From positions 2,976,001 to 3,040,000 of the forward strand of contig NZ_CP009755.1 in the NCBI RefSeq assembly GCF_000772085.1: DNA of 64,000 bases, given 5' to 3'. This stretch comes from Curtobacterium sp. MR_MD2014 (lineage in GTDB: Bacteria > Actinomycetota > Actinomycetes > Actinomycetales > Microbacteriaceae). Position numbers and translations under genes: made by a program. The notes below the pieces were generated by a model. The model saw only the letters and a program-made list of their open reading frames with translations. It searched no databases and had not been told where the DNA came from. Every line of letters begins with the position of its first letter. Position 1 is the first letter of the stretch. Below are positions 24,523 through 32,537 of this stretch, one piece after another.

Positions 24523-25916
24523 CGTTCCTCCTGGGGACGGACGTGGTGGGGGACGGGGCCCCGGGTGGGGGCTGTCTCGGGGTCGAGCGGGTGCACGGTG
24601 CCGTCGGTGGCCCGCACGACGCCGCGGACGATCGTCGCGACGGCGCGGCCGGCACCGTCCTCGACGAGTTCGGCGAGTGCGTCGGGCACGGTCCGGGCGT
24701 CGACGTCGAACACGGCCAGGTCGGCTCGTGCCCCGACGGCGAGGTGTCCGACGCGGTCCGGCCCGACCGCCGTCCCCATCGCGTGCGCGCCACCGAGGGT
24801 CGCCGCCGCCAGCAGCCGCTCGTGCAGGTCGCGGTGCGCGTACCCCTGGGCGCGGGCGATGCGGTGCAGTGCGGTGACGTCGGCCATCGGGTCGAGGGAC
24901 GGCGACGACGACAGGGAGTCGGTGCCGATCGCGATCGGGCTGCCCTCGCGCAGGTAGTCCGCGACGGGCGGCGGGTCGAGGCCGATGACGGCGTTCGACC
25001 GGGGGCAGAGCGCGACCGTGGTCCCGCGTGCCCGCAGGAGGGCTCGGTCGGACGCGGTCACGTACACGCCGTGCGCGATGTGGCAGTCGGGGCCCAGCAC
25101 GCCCAGCCGGTCGACGAACGCGGTGGCACTGGCGCCGAAGCCGAGCGCCCGCATGGCCCGGAAGGACGGCACGTTCGCCAGGTGCCAGTCCGCGGTGTGC
25201 CCGACGCCGTCGACGCCCTCGAGCCCCGGGACCGGCCCGAGCGAGACCCGCTCCCCCTCGAACGCCGCCTCGCCCAGGTGCAGGTGCAGCCGGAGCCCCC
25301 GCTGGCGCACGATGTCCGGCAGTTCGAGCAGCGGTGCCACGTCGAGGGAGTACGGCGCGTGCGGCGACAGCCCCGCCCCGGGCGTGGTCGGGATCCGTGC
25401 GAGCTCGTCGAGCACCTGGTCGCGCCCGTGGGACTCCCACGCCGCGTTCTCCCAGTCCATGACCTCCCAGTAGGCGATCCCGCCGAGGCGGTGCTGCTCC
25501 AGGACGTCGGCCGCCTCGATGTCGGTCACCACGTCCGCGATGCTCGTGACGCCCGCCGCGATCGATGCGACGGCGCCCGCGGACGCCTCCGCCCGCCAGT
25601 CGTGCGGGAGCGCGTAGTCCACGTTGAACGCAGCCGCCCAGTCCTCGAAACCCGCGTACTGCCGTTGACCGACACCGGACATGCCGGTGTACTGCAGGTG
25701 CGTGTGCGCGTTGACGAGACCCGGCAGGAGCGCGCCCCGCCAGCGCCGCTCCGTGCACGTGCGCCCGGCGGCGTCGAGCTGGTCGACCACCCACGACCGG
25801 TCGCCGACGTGCAGGATCCGTCCGTCCTGCACCGCGACCGCCCCGTCGGCGATCGGCGGTGCCGTCATCGGCACGACGACGCGCGCCGAGTGCACCACGA
25901 CCGGCGACGCGGTCAC
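24519..25916 (-). CDS. Amidohydrolase/deaminase (TrzA/MTA-SAH deaminase-like superfamily)
   Basis: 465-residue metal-dependent hydrolase. Metal ligands are intact: His-x-His in GLVNAHTHLQYTG (about residue 70), His in LHLHLGEAAFEG, His in CHIAHGVY and Asp in IGTDSLSSSPSLDP. This set is shared by guanine, cytosine, 5'-methylthioadenosine and S-adenosylhomocysteine deaminases and by related chlorohydrolases. The substrate is not certain; coupling to an SAHH-like gene favours a nucleoside. GTG 25916 overlaps the upstream stop by 4 bp (GTGA) and its own stop overlaps the cupin start. Confidence 0.85.
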   Translation of the reverse strand: MTASPVVVHSARVVVPMTAPPIADGAVAVQDGRILHVGDRSWVVDQLDAAGRTCTERRWRGALLPGLVNAHTHLQYTGMSGVGQRQYAGFEDWAAAFNVDYALPHDWRAEASAGAVASIAAGVTSIADVVTDIEAADVLEQHRLGGIAYWEVMDWENAAWESHGRDQVLDELARIPTTPGAGLSPHAPYSLDVAPLLELPDIVRQRGLRLHLHLGEAAFEGERVSLGPVPGLEGVDGVGHTADWHLANVPSFRAMRALGFGASATAFVDRLGVLGPDCHIAHGVYVTASDRALLRARGTTVALCPRSNAVIGLDPPPVADYLREGSPIAIGTDSLSSSPSLDPMADVTALHRIARAQGYAHRDLHERLLAAATLGGAHAMGTAVGPDRVGHLAVGARADLAVFDVDARTVPDALAELVEDGAGRAVATIVRGVVRATDGTVHPLDPETAPTRGPVPHHVRPQEER

Positions 25917-27628
25917 CGGGGTGTCCCGAACCGGTGCGTCCGCACGTCTCGCTCGCGGTCGGCGGGCTGCTCGGCGATCCGGACGGGAGGAGCGACCCGG
26001 CTCCCCCACGCGGCGAGCGCGACGCGGGCGGTCGCCTCGTCCACCGCGGGGTCGACCGGCACGACGGCGCGCGGGAGTTCGTCGCCGCGCTCGAGCAGCA
26101 TCCGGAGGGCGCCGAGCTGCACCGCGAAGGACAGGTCCATGATCTCGACGGGGTTGCCCTCGGCGGCGCTCGTGTTCACCCCGTTGCCCCCGGCGAGGAC
26201 GAGCACCTGGTGGCCGTCCGGCCAGGTCAGGCGCTCCACGTGCTGCGCCACGGCCGTCCGGACCGCACCGGCGGAGGCCGCCGCGGACAGGGCGACCTCG
26301 TCGTCGACGCCCCCCGCGACGGACACGACCGCACCGACCGCGCACGCGCGCAGGACCGTGTGGTCCACGGTGTCCGCCACCCCGGAGGCACTCACCACGA
26401 GGTCGGCGTCGCGCACCGCGTCGACGAACGGTGCGACCGCGTGCCCGGCGAAGCGCGCCTGCAGGGCGCGGACCGGGTCGACCTCGGCGACCGTGACCCG
26501 GAAGCCGAGCGCGACGAGGACCTGGGCGACCCCCTCGCCGACGGGACCGAAGCCGGCGACGACCGCCGTGCCTCCCGGCCGGACCCGGTGCACGGCGGAC
26601 GGGAGCGGGTCGACCAGGTCGAGCGTCGCGAACACCGTGGACTGGCCGGTGCCGAAGCGGTTGTCGAAGCAGGTCTTGGCGCGGGCGTCGTTCACGGCGA
26701 CCACGGGGATGCCGAGCTCGCCGCGCTCGGCCATGACGCGGAGGGGTCGGAGGCCGCTCGTCGTCTCCTCCGCGGCGCCGAGCATGGTCGGCAGCAGCTC
26801 GGGCCGCTCCTGGTGCGCGAGGCGGATCAGGTGCGAGCCGTCGTCGAGGAGCACGTGCGGACGCGTGTCGAGCATCGCCAGGGCGAGACGGTGCTGCTCG
26901 GCGAGCGAGGCCGTGCTGTCCGCGTGGACCGGCATCCCGGCGCGGCGGAGCACGTCCGCGACCGCGTCGTCCGTCTCGTCGGCGTGCGCGTACACGACGA
27001 CCTCGGCGCCCGCGTCGCGCAGGAGCAGGCTGAGCACGGCCGTCTTCGGCTCGAGCACCATCGCGACGCCGATCCGGGTACCGCGGAGCAGCCCGCCGTC
27101 GCGGAGCTCCGCGGCGACGGCACGGGCGACCGGCATCGACCTGCGCGCCCAGCGGATGCGGTCCTCGGCGGCGGGGTCGTCCTCGGGCTCCCGACCGGTG
27201 GAGACGAGGAACACGTCGTCGGAGAGCGTCGGGACGGCGAGCACCCCGGGGCGGGCCGGGGCGACCGGGCCGAAGGCGTCCTCGTCGACCGCGGGGGCGT
27301 ACCGGCCGGCGTCCACCACCACGAGGGTGGCGCCGCGGGGCCGGTCGGTCTCGCGCTCGACGGCAGCGGTCGACTCGTCCGGGTCGCCGAGGCACCAGAG
27401 CTGGTCGATCGGCTCGTCGTCGACCGGCTCGTGGTCCGCGGGGGCGGGGTCCGCCGCGGTGCGTGCACCGAGCCCGGTGAGCAGTGCGACGAGCGCCGCG
27501 GCGTCACGCGGGTCGCCGCCGAGCACACGGACGGTGCGGCCGGCGACGAGGAGGTTGGTCGCCGCGGCGAAGCGTCGGACGGCTGCCGCGGCCCATGCGG
27601 CCCGCTCGGGGTCGGGTCGCTGCGGCAT
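25913..27628 (-). CDS. S-adenosylhomocysteine hydrolase-like protein with N-terminal extension
   Basis: 571 residues versus 430-490 for normal SAHH; about 155 N-terminal residues are extra and unrecognised. The SAHH core is clear from RIRWARRSMPVARAV on: LDDGSHL (Asp262/263), AEETTSGL (Glu287/288), VNDARAKTCFDN (Lys318, Asp322), NAD loop GFGPVGEGVA (from residue 359) and EGNPVEIMDLSFAVQ. But two substrate-pocket histidines look replaced: the LHVEPKTA-type segment reads MVLEPKTA (Val for His) and the GHFD segment reads GGVD. The C-terminal tyrosine-rich tail is also missing. Either a diverged SAHH or one for a modified substrate such as S-inosylhomocysteine. First gene of the operon; start ATG 27628 or GTG 27682. 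Confidence 0.82.
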   Translation of the reverse strand: MPQRPDPERAAWAAAAVRRFAAATNLLVAGRTVRVLGGDPRDAAALVALLTGLGARTAADPAPADHEPVDDEPIDQLWCLGDPDESTAAVERETDRPRGATLVVVDAGRYAPAVDEDAFGPVAPARPGVLAVPTLSDDVFLVSTGREPEDDPAAEDRIRWARRSMPVARAVAAELRDGGLLRGTRIGVAMVLEPKTAVLSLLLRDAGAEVVVYAHADETDDAVADVLRRAGMPVHADSTASLAEQHRLALAMLDTRPHVLLDDGSHLIRLAHQERPELLPTMLGAAEETTSGLRPLRVMAERGELGIPVVAVNDARAKTCFDNRFGTGQSTVFATLDLVDPLPSAVHRVRPGGTAVVAGFGPVGEGVAQVLVALGFRVTVAEVDPVRALQARFAGHAVAPFVDAVRDADLVVSASGVADTVDHTVLRACAVGAVVSVAGGVDDEVALSAAASAGAVRTAVAQHVERLTWPDGHQVLVLAGGNGVNTSAAEGNPVEIMDLSFAVQLGALRMLLERGDELPRAVVPVDPAVDEATARVALAAWGSRVAPPVRIAEQPADRERDVRTHRFGTPR

Positions 27629-27676
27629 GGGGCCATCGTAGGGCGTGCGGGTCGGCGCGGAGTCGCGCGGGCTGAC

Positions 27677-27700
27677 GGTCACGCGGTCACGCGGTCACAC
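27677..27700. repeat. Triple 8-bp repeat in a divergent gap
   Basis: GGTCACGC, GGTCACGC and GGTCACAC stand head to tail about 50 bp upstream of the SAHH-like start. An array of short direct repeats in a divergent promoter region can bind a regulator cooperatively; this is speculative. Confidence 0.45.
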
Positions 27701-27722
27701 GTCGTCGGGGCGTGGGCGGTGA

Positions 27723-27739
27723 CGCGGGAATGTCCCGCG
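27723..27739. promoter_or_regulatory. CGCGGGA-N3-TCCCGCG inverted repeat
   Basis: Perfect 7-bp arms around ATG-spaced centre, 24 bp upstream of the glutaredoxin-like start and within the divergent promoter region. A possible operator for either side. Confidence 0.4.
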
Positions 27740-27762
27740 GCCGTCGGACGTACTGTGAGGAC

Positions 27763-28026
27763 ATGACTGATGCGACGTTCGACAAGGTGACGATGTTCGG
27801 CGCGGACTGGTGCCGCGACTGCCGACGCTCGAAGGCGCTCCTCGACCGCCTCGGGGTCGACTACGACTACGTGGACGTCGAGGCGGACCTGTCCGCCGCC
27901 GACCGGGCCGAGGCCATCAGCGGCCGCAAGAACATCCCCGTCGTGGTGCTGCCGAACGGCAAGCACTTCGTGGAGCCCTCGGACACCGAGCTGCAGGCGG
28001 AGCTGGAGTCGTCCGGAGCGGTGTGA
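27763..28026 (+). CDS. Glutaredoxin/mycoredoxin-like protein
   Basis: 87-residue thioredoxin-fold protein. The active site is WCRDCRRSK (CxxC near residues 15-18), followed by GVDYDYVDVEAD and the cis-Pro segment NIPVVVLPNG. In actinobacteria such proteins use mycothiol to reduce mixed disulphides; this is family knowledge, not shown here. ATG 27763 has GTGAGG just upstream; the open frame to 27712 is longer but lacks a ribosome-binding site. Confidence 0.88.
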   Translation: MTDATFDKVTMFGADWCRDCRRSKALLDRLGVDYDYVDVEADLSAADRAEAISGRKNIPVVVLPNGKHFVEPSDTELQAELESSGAV

Positions 28027-28151
28027 CCCTCGCCTGTACCTGCGCCTCCATGCAGGCTGTGAACATGCTGGGGAAGAGCGGTGTTCAATCGGGGCCGACC
28101 CAGATCGCGGACACCCCCGGACCGCGACAGGTCTGACCCAAGGAGGACACC

Positions 28152-28427
28152 GTGCTCGGTCTCATCATCAGCCTCATCATCATCGGCCTCATCGCCGGCG
28201 CCCTCGCCCGGCTGATCATCCCCGGCAAGCAGCACATGTCGATCCTCATGACGATCGTGCTCGGCATCATCGGCTCGTTCGTCGGCGGCTTCCTCGGGTT
28301 CCTCATCTTCCAGCACGACCCGATGGACGGCTTCTTCCAGCCGGCCGGCATCATCGGCTCGATCATCGGTGCCGTCATCGTGCTGTTCCTCTACACGCGC
28401 TTCGCGGGTCGCGGCGCGCGCCGCTGA
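28152..28427 (+). CDS. GlsB/YeaQ/YmgE-family stress membrane protein
   Basis: 91 residues, three hydrophobic helices with glycine zippers (GLIAGALARLIIPGKQ, GIIGSFVGGFLGF, GIIGSIIGAVIVLFLY). This transglycosylase-associated family is linked to envelope stress, but no enzymatic activity is known. GTG start at 28152 with an excellent AAGGAGG eight bases upstream. A 19-bp-stem hairpin follows. Confidence 0.9.
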   Translation: MLGLIISLIIIGLIAGALARLIIPGKQHMSILMTIVLGIIGSFVGGFLGFLIFQHDPMDGFFQPAGIIGSIIGAVIVLFLYTRFAGRGARR

Positions 28428-28474
28428 CCACCGGCAGGCGCCACTGACCGACGTGGGGGTGTCGGAGCGGCACC

Positions 28475-28513
28475 ACGAAGGACCCCGGACCGTGACGGTC
28501 CGGGGTCCTTCGT
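28475..28513. terminator. Strong hairpin, 19-bp stem and 1-nt loop
   Basis: ACGAAGGACCCCGGACCGT (28475-28493) pairs perfectly with 28495-28513. It is 47 bp past the GlsB-like stop. Confidence 0.85.
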
Positions 28514-28596
28514 CGTCCCGTGCGACCGGTCGACCCCGAGCAGGGGGGGACAGGGTGCTGACGGCCGTACATCGGCCGGGGCGTAGCGTCCCCGCC

Positions 28597-29097
28597 ATGA
28601 CCGACGAGAACGAACGCCCCCGTCCCGAGGACGACGCCGCACGGCTCGGACTCGTCGTCGTCGGCGAGGCCGCCGCACTGCACGCCGGGGACGACGCCTC
28701 GCTCGACGCCAGCGAGGCGAACATCCGCGAGACCGTGGACAGCATGGTCGACGAACCCCTCACGCCCCGGCAGGAGGAGGTCATGGAACGCCTCGCTGCC
28801 GCTGGCGGCACCCTCACCGCGGGCCTGAGCGGCGCACTCGCAGCGAAGACCGGCGGGCAGGTCGAGGACGTGCTCGAGGGCGCCGCCCGCAGCGTCGTCT
28901 GGCAGCAGCGTCTGGCCGCCGAGCGGGACGCGCTGCAGGGACGGCCGCAGGAGTCGACCGACGGCGACCCGGTCACCGACGGCGACCCGGTCACCGACGG
29001 CGACCCGGCCACCGACAGCGACCCGGTTGAGGACCAGCGCGAGGACGCCGGCGGCCAGCAGCGACACCGGGACGACGACGGGCGCGACCGGGGCTGA
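28597..29097 (+). CDS. Acidic hypothetical protein with DGDPVT repeats
   Basis: 166 residues, unrecognised. The N-terminal two-thirds are helical and acidic (EDDAARLGLVVVGEAAALHAG, TPRQEEVMERLAAAGG). Residues about 125-143 carry near-identical DGDP-V/A-TD repeats from a 12-bp DNA repeat, and a charged tail follows. No signal peptide or membrane helix. ATG 28597 is chosen over the longer frame, which reads through the upstream hairpin. Confidence 0.65.
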   Translation: MTDENERPRPEDDAARLGLVVVGEAAALHAGDDASLDASEANIRETVDSMVDEPLTPRQEEVMERLAAAGGTLTAGLSGALAAKTGGQVEDVLEGAARSVVWQQRLAAERDALQGRPQESTDGDPVTDGDPVTDGDPATDSDPVEDQREDAGGQQRHRDDDGRDRG

Positions 29098-29129
29098 CCC
29101 GACCGCGCCCGTGCGCACGACCGTGTCCG

Positions 29130-30578
29130 TCAGTCGACCGGCGCGGCGTCCTGTTCACGCGCGACCGCCCGGGCAGCGGCCTGGCCGGTCGTCGTGCTCT
29201 TCACGATGTCGCTCAGCGTGAAGCCGGCCGTGGTGCCGAGCAGCGCGTCGACCTCGCTGAACTGGCTCACGACGCTCTTCGACAGGGCGCCTGCGCCGTC
29301 CGAGGACACGACCGTCAGCTTGTCGATGTTGCCCATCGGCGCCGCGAGCTCGCGGGCGATGCTCGGCAGCGTCTCGAGCGCCTTCACCCGGAGCACGGCC
29401 TCGGAGTGCTGTGCGAGCGCGTCGGCCTGGGCCTTCGTCGCGTCGGCCTCGGCCTGACCCTTCGCACGGATGGCGTCGGCCGCGGCCTCACCCTCCGCAC
29501 GTGAGGCGTCGGCGGCGAGCTTGCGGGCGGCAGCCTCGGCCTGGGCCTCGGCGGCGACCGCCTCGGCCGAGATCCGTCGGGCCTCGGCCTGCGCACGGGC
29601 CGTCTCGACCTGGGCAGCCGCAGCAGCCTCGGCCTCCACCCGGGTCTTGCGCGCGTTCGCCTCGGCGACCGCGCTCACCTCGGACTCGAGCTCGGCACGA
29701 CGGAGCTCGGCGCGCTTCTGCGCCGTGATCTGCTCCTGTTCGACGACGCCCTGCGACGCGCGAGCCTGCGCGAGCGGACCAGCCGCTGCGGCCTCGGCCG
29801 ACGCCCGATCGGCGTCGAGCTGCAGCGCCGCACGACGGATGGCGAGGGTGTTCTCGGCCTCGGCGATCGCCTGGTCGGCGGTGGCCCGGGCCTCGCGTGC
29901 CTCGCGGTCGGCCTGGGCCTCGGCGTTCTCCGCCTCGAGCCGGACGCGGGCGCGCTCGGCACGACCGAGGTCGCTGATGTAGTCGTTGCGGTCCGAGATG
30001 CCCTTGATCTCGAACGAGTCGACGTCGAGACCCTGGCTGTGCAGGGCGTCCTTGGCGACGTCGAGGACCGCCACCGTGAGCTGGTCGCGGTTGCGGATGA
30101 TCGTCGACACGTCGGTCGCGCCGATCGACGCGCGGAGCGAACCGGACAGGACCTCGCGCGCGAAGTCGTCGATCTTCTTCTCCTGGCCGAGGAAGCGCTG
30201 CGCAGCAGCACGGATCGACGCATCGGCCTCGCCCACCTTGACGAGCGCCACGGCCTCGACGTCGATCGTGACGCCGCGGGAGTCCTGCGCGTTCACGTTG
30301 ATGTCGATGGCACGCGAGGACAGCGAGATCTTCGCCACCCGCTCGAAGAACGGTCGGACGAGCACACCCGCACCGAGGACGACCTTGATGCCGGACTCGA
30401 CGGTCTCGGTGCCGTCGGGGTTCTTGACCTTCCGCGACCGCTTCCCGGTGATGATGATCGCCTCGTCCGCACCGGCGTTGCGGTAGACGAGCTTGGCGTA
30501 CACGAGCGCGATCACGGCGAGGACGATGATCCCCACGATGACGAGCGGGACGGCGCCGAGTGCGAGCAGGACTTCCAT
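29130..30578 (-). CDS. SPFH/flotillin-family membrane scaffold protein
   Basis: 482 residues. One N-terminal transmembrane helix (about 4-28), a band-7/SPFH domain (about 35-200: ITGKRSRKVKNPDGTETVESG, SLSSRAIDINVNAQDSRGV), then a long Ala/Glu-rich coiled coil (about 215-400) and a C-terminal domain. Flotillins form oligomeric membrane microdomain scaffolds. ATG 30578 starts right before the helix and has a GGGGGG box. Transcribed toward the small acidic gene; only 32 bp separate the stops, with no strong hairpin seen. Confidence 0.92.
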   Translation of the reverse strand: MEVLLALGAVPLVIVGIIVLAVIALVYAKLVYRNAGADEAIIITGKRSRKVKNPDGTETVESGIKVVLGAGVLVRPFFERVAKISLSSRAIDINVNAQDSRGVTIDVEAVALVKVGEADASIRAAAQRFLGQEKKIDDFAREVLSGSLRASIGATDVSTIIRNRDQLTVAVLDVAKDALHSQGLDVDSFEIKGISDRNDYISDLGRAERARVRLEAENAEAQADREAREARATADQAIAEAENTLAIRRAALQLDADRASAEAAAAGPLAQARASQGVVEQEQITAQKRAELRRAELESEVSAVAEANARKTRVEAEAAAAAQVETARAQAEARRISAEAVAAEAQAEAAARKLAADASRAEGEAAADAIRAKGQAEADATKAQADALAQHSEAVLRVKALETLPSIARELAAPMGNIDKLTVVSSDGAGALSKSVVSQFSEVDALLGTTAGFTLSDIVKSTTTGQAAARAVAREQDAAPVD

Positions 30579-30749
30579 GATTCCCCCCAGCGGCCCCGGC
30601 ACGGTCGGTCGTGACCGGGATTCCGCATCTGTTGTTCCGTTGCGCCCATCCTAGGAGCGCGGGGACCGCAGCGGCAGGACGGCGACCGGAGTTGTGGAGA
30701 ACCGGACGGCCACCAGGACCGACCGGCCACGCCACACGGTCGCACGCAC

Positions 30750-30795
30750 GACGGGAGGCGCGCTGCAGGTCGGGACCTGCACCGCGCCTCCCGTC
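30750..30795. terminator. GACGGGAGGC-family palindrome (copy 2)
   Basis: GACGGGAGGCGCG pairs with CGCGCCTCCCGTC, with an inner TGCAGGT/ACCTGCA stem. It lies 18 bp past the nadE stop (minus strand). Confidence 0.8.
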
Positions 30796-30813
30796 CGGTC
30801 CAGCGCTGTGGCG

Positions 30814-31641
30814 CTACGCGCCCTGCTGCCACCAGCTGTCGAAGGGCGTCGCGGGCACGCGACGCTTGTGCTCGGTCGCTCGGTAGCGCGACTCGATCGC
30901 CTCGGCGACCTCGTCGGGGACGTCGTGCCCCTGCAGGTACGCGTCGATCTCGACGTAGGTCAGGCCGAGGTTGGCCTCGTCGGTCTGCCCGGGCAGGTCG
31001 TCGAGCAGGTCCGCGGTCGGCGCCTTCTCGTACAGGCGAGCCGGCGCCCCCAGGTGCTCGAGGAGCTGCCGCCCCTGGCTCTTCGTCAGCCCGGTCAGCG
31101 GGGTGAGGTCGACGCCGCCGTCGCCGTACTTCGTGAAGAAGCCCGTCACGGCCTCGGCCGCGTGGTCCGTACCGACGACCAGCAGTCCGCGCTGCCCGGC
31201 CACGGCGTACTGGGCGACCATGCGCATGCGCGCCTTGACGTTGCCCTTCACGAAGTCGCTGAGCGCGACGCCGGACGCCGCGGTGTCCTGCACCACGCCG
31301 TCGACGCCGTGCTCGATGTTCACCACGATGCCGGGGTCGGCGGCGATGAACTGCAGCGCGAGCTGCGCGTCGTCCTCGTCGGCCTGAACCCGGTACGGCA
31401 TGCGGACGGTGACGAACTCGGCCTCGCGTCCCTCCGCGCGGAGGGACTCGACGGCGAGCTGGGTGAGCCGCCCCGCGAGCGTGGAGTCCTGCCCGCCGCT
31501 GACGGCGAGGACGAACCCCTTCGCGCCGGTCGTGGTCAGGTAGTCACGCAGGAACGCGACACGGCGGGCGACCTCCTGCTCGGGGTCGATGGTCGGCTGG
31601 ACGTCGAGGTCCGCAGCGATGGTGGCTTGGAGTTCACGCAC
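30814..31641 (-). CDS. nadE: Ammonia-dependent NAD+ synthetase
   Basis: 275 residues, the short single-domain, ammonia-using form without a nitrilase domain. Amidates deamido-NAD in the last step of NAD synthesis. PP-loop [12 protein letters not shown] (about residues 48-59), [20 protein letters not shown] and the C-terminal EHKRRVP-type loop are all present, matching E. coli NadE length. GTG 31641 aligns with the normal N-terminus; GTG 31662 would add 7 residues. Confidence 0.95.
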   Translation of the reverse strand: MRELQATIAADLDVQPTIDPEQEVARRVAFLRDYLTTTGAKGFVLAVSGGQDSTLAGRLTQLAVESLRAEGREAEFVTVRMPYRVQADEDDAQLALQFIAADPGIVVNIEHGVDGVVQDTAASGVALSDFVKGNVKARMRMVAQYAVAGQRGLLVVGTDHAAEAVTGFFTKYGDGGVDLTPLTGLTKSQGRQLLEHLGAPARLYEKAPTADLLDDLPGQTDEANLGLTYVEIDAYLQGHDVPDEVAEAIESRYRATEHKRRVPATPFDSWWQQGA

Positions 31642-31717
31642 CCGACCAGTATCCCGCCGCACCGTCGCGCACGACCGGATTCACCGGAGGCACGCGGCTG
31701 GTGTTCACCCGTTCGAC

Positions 31718-31885
31718 TCAGGCGACCGTCGGGGCAGCGGGGTGCCGGATGGTGTTGTCGTGGTCGGCACCGATCGCGCACGTGCAGACCACGCGGAGCA
31801 TCTCGTCGGTCCGGGTGAGCCGGAAGCGTTCGACGTGCGGCGGACCGACGTGACGGTCGAACGGATGGGTGTCGTGGTCGTGCAC
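31718..31885 (-). CDS. Small His-rich protein (55 aa)
   Basis: Unrecognised. The N-terminus after the GTG start is HDHDTHPFDRHVGPPH, unusually rich in His and Asp, then LRVVCTCAIGADHDNTIRH with a CxC. Metal binding is plausible but unproven. The support is a very strong AGGGAGGACC box 5 bp before GTG 31885. It precedes nadE on the same strand. Confidence 0.55.
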   Translation of the reverse strand: MHDHDTHPFDRHVGPPHVERFRLTRTDEMLRVVCTCAIGADHDNTIRHPAAPTVA

Positions 31886-31979
31886 GTCGGGTCCTCCCTG
31901 ATCCGGGTCCCGCTGGTGAGACGGGACGGGCCACACGGCCCCTGCCGAGGATCATCCGCGCGCAGGCAGGACGGCGCGA

Positions 31980-31995
31980 GCCCCCGTCCGGGGGC
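31980..31995. terminator. Short GC hairpin after a small ORF
   Basis: GCCCCCG-TC-CGGGGGC, 7-bp perfect stem, 5 bp past the stop of the 55-aa ORF at 32000 (minus strand). Confidence 0.45.
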
Positions 31996-31999
31996 CGCG

Positions 32000-32167
32000 T
32001 CAGACCTGCTCGCCGAGGAAGTCCGCGTACGAGGGTTCGTCGTGCTCGGGACCGGCGGGCACGGAGGCGTCCGAGGTGCCGCCGACGCGGTCGGCGATCA
32101 GCTCGGCGACCTCCTCGGGTGAGCGCATGCCGTGACGGTGCCAGTCCTCGACGGGACGGGGCGTCAC
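32000..32167 (-). CDS. Small acidic protein (55 aa)
   Basis: Unrecognised. TPRPVEDWHRHGMRSPEEVAELIADRVGG suggests a helical start, followed by an acidic tail ending YADFLGEQV. Its GTG at 32167 overlaps the stop of the upstream tiny ORF (GTGA), and a GC hairpin follows its stop, which together favour a real gene despite its size. Confidence 0.5.
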   Translation of the reverse strand: MTPRPVEDWHRHGMRSPEEVAELIADRVGGTSDASVPAGPEHDEPSYADFLGEQV

Positions 32168-32268
32168 GAGAGCACCTGCAGGGTCGTGGCGGCGAAGGTG
32201 GAGACGGGGGTGCGGGTGTGCCCCGCCGGGAAGTCGAGGTGCGTGCAGCACGGGTACGTGGCGGTCAT
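32164..32268 (-). CDS. Tiny ORF coupled to the 55-aa protein (34 aa)
   Basis: MTATYPCCTHLDFPAGHTRTP then a hydrophobic end. Unrecognised; a CC pair and His residues are the only notable features. It overlaps the next small gene by 4 bp. It could be a short leader ORF that controls translation of the following gene. Confidence 0.35.
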   Translation of the reverse strand: MTATYPCCTHLDFPAGHTRTPVSTFAATTLQVLS

Positions 32269-32459
32269 GAGGACCAGCCCTTCATCGAGGTGTTGCTCAC
32301 CCCGGATCCGACCGGGCCGTCCCGCTGTGCCAGACCCCGCGGACCGCGAGGGCATCGTGACGACGGGACCCTGTGAGTGAACCCGGTGACCCCAGCGTAG
32401 AAGCGGGACAGGAGCGCGTCCAGGTCGATGCGCTTAGCGGCGTCCCCGGACGTCCCCGG

Positions 32460-32503
32460 CCGCGGGTCGGCTGCGTCGGGACCGCGGGTCGGCTGCGTCG
32501 GTA
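32460..32503. repeat. 22-bp direct tandem repeat
   Basis: CCGCGGGTCGGCTGCGTCGG followed by GA or TA, twice in a row (32460-32481, 32482-32503), 35 bp before the AI-2E exporter start. Its position in a likely promoter region makes a regulatory role possible. Confidence 0.6.
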
Positions 32504-32537
32504 GCGTGGAGGCTCCGCACCACCACCGAGGAGCCTC

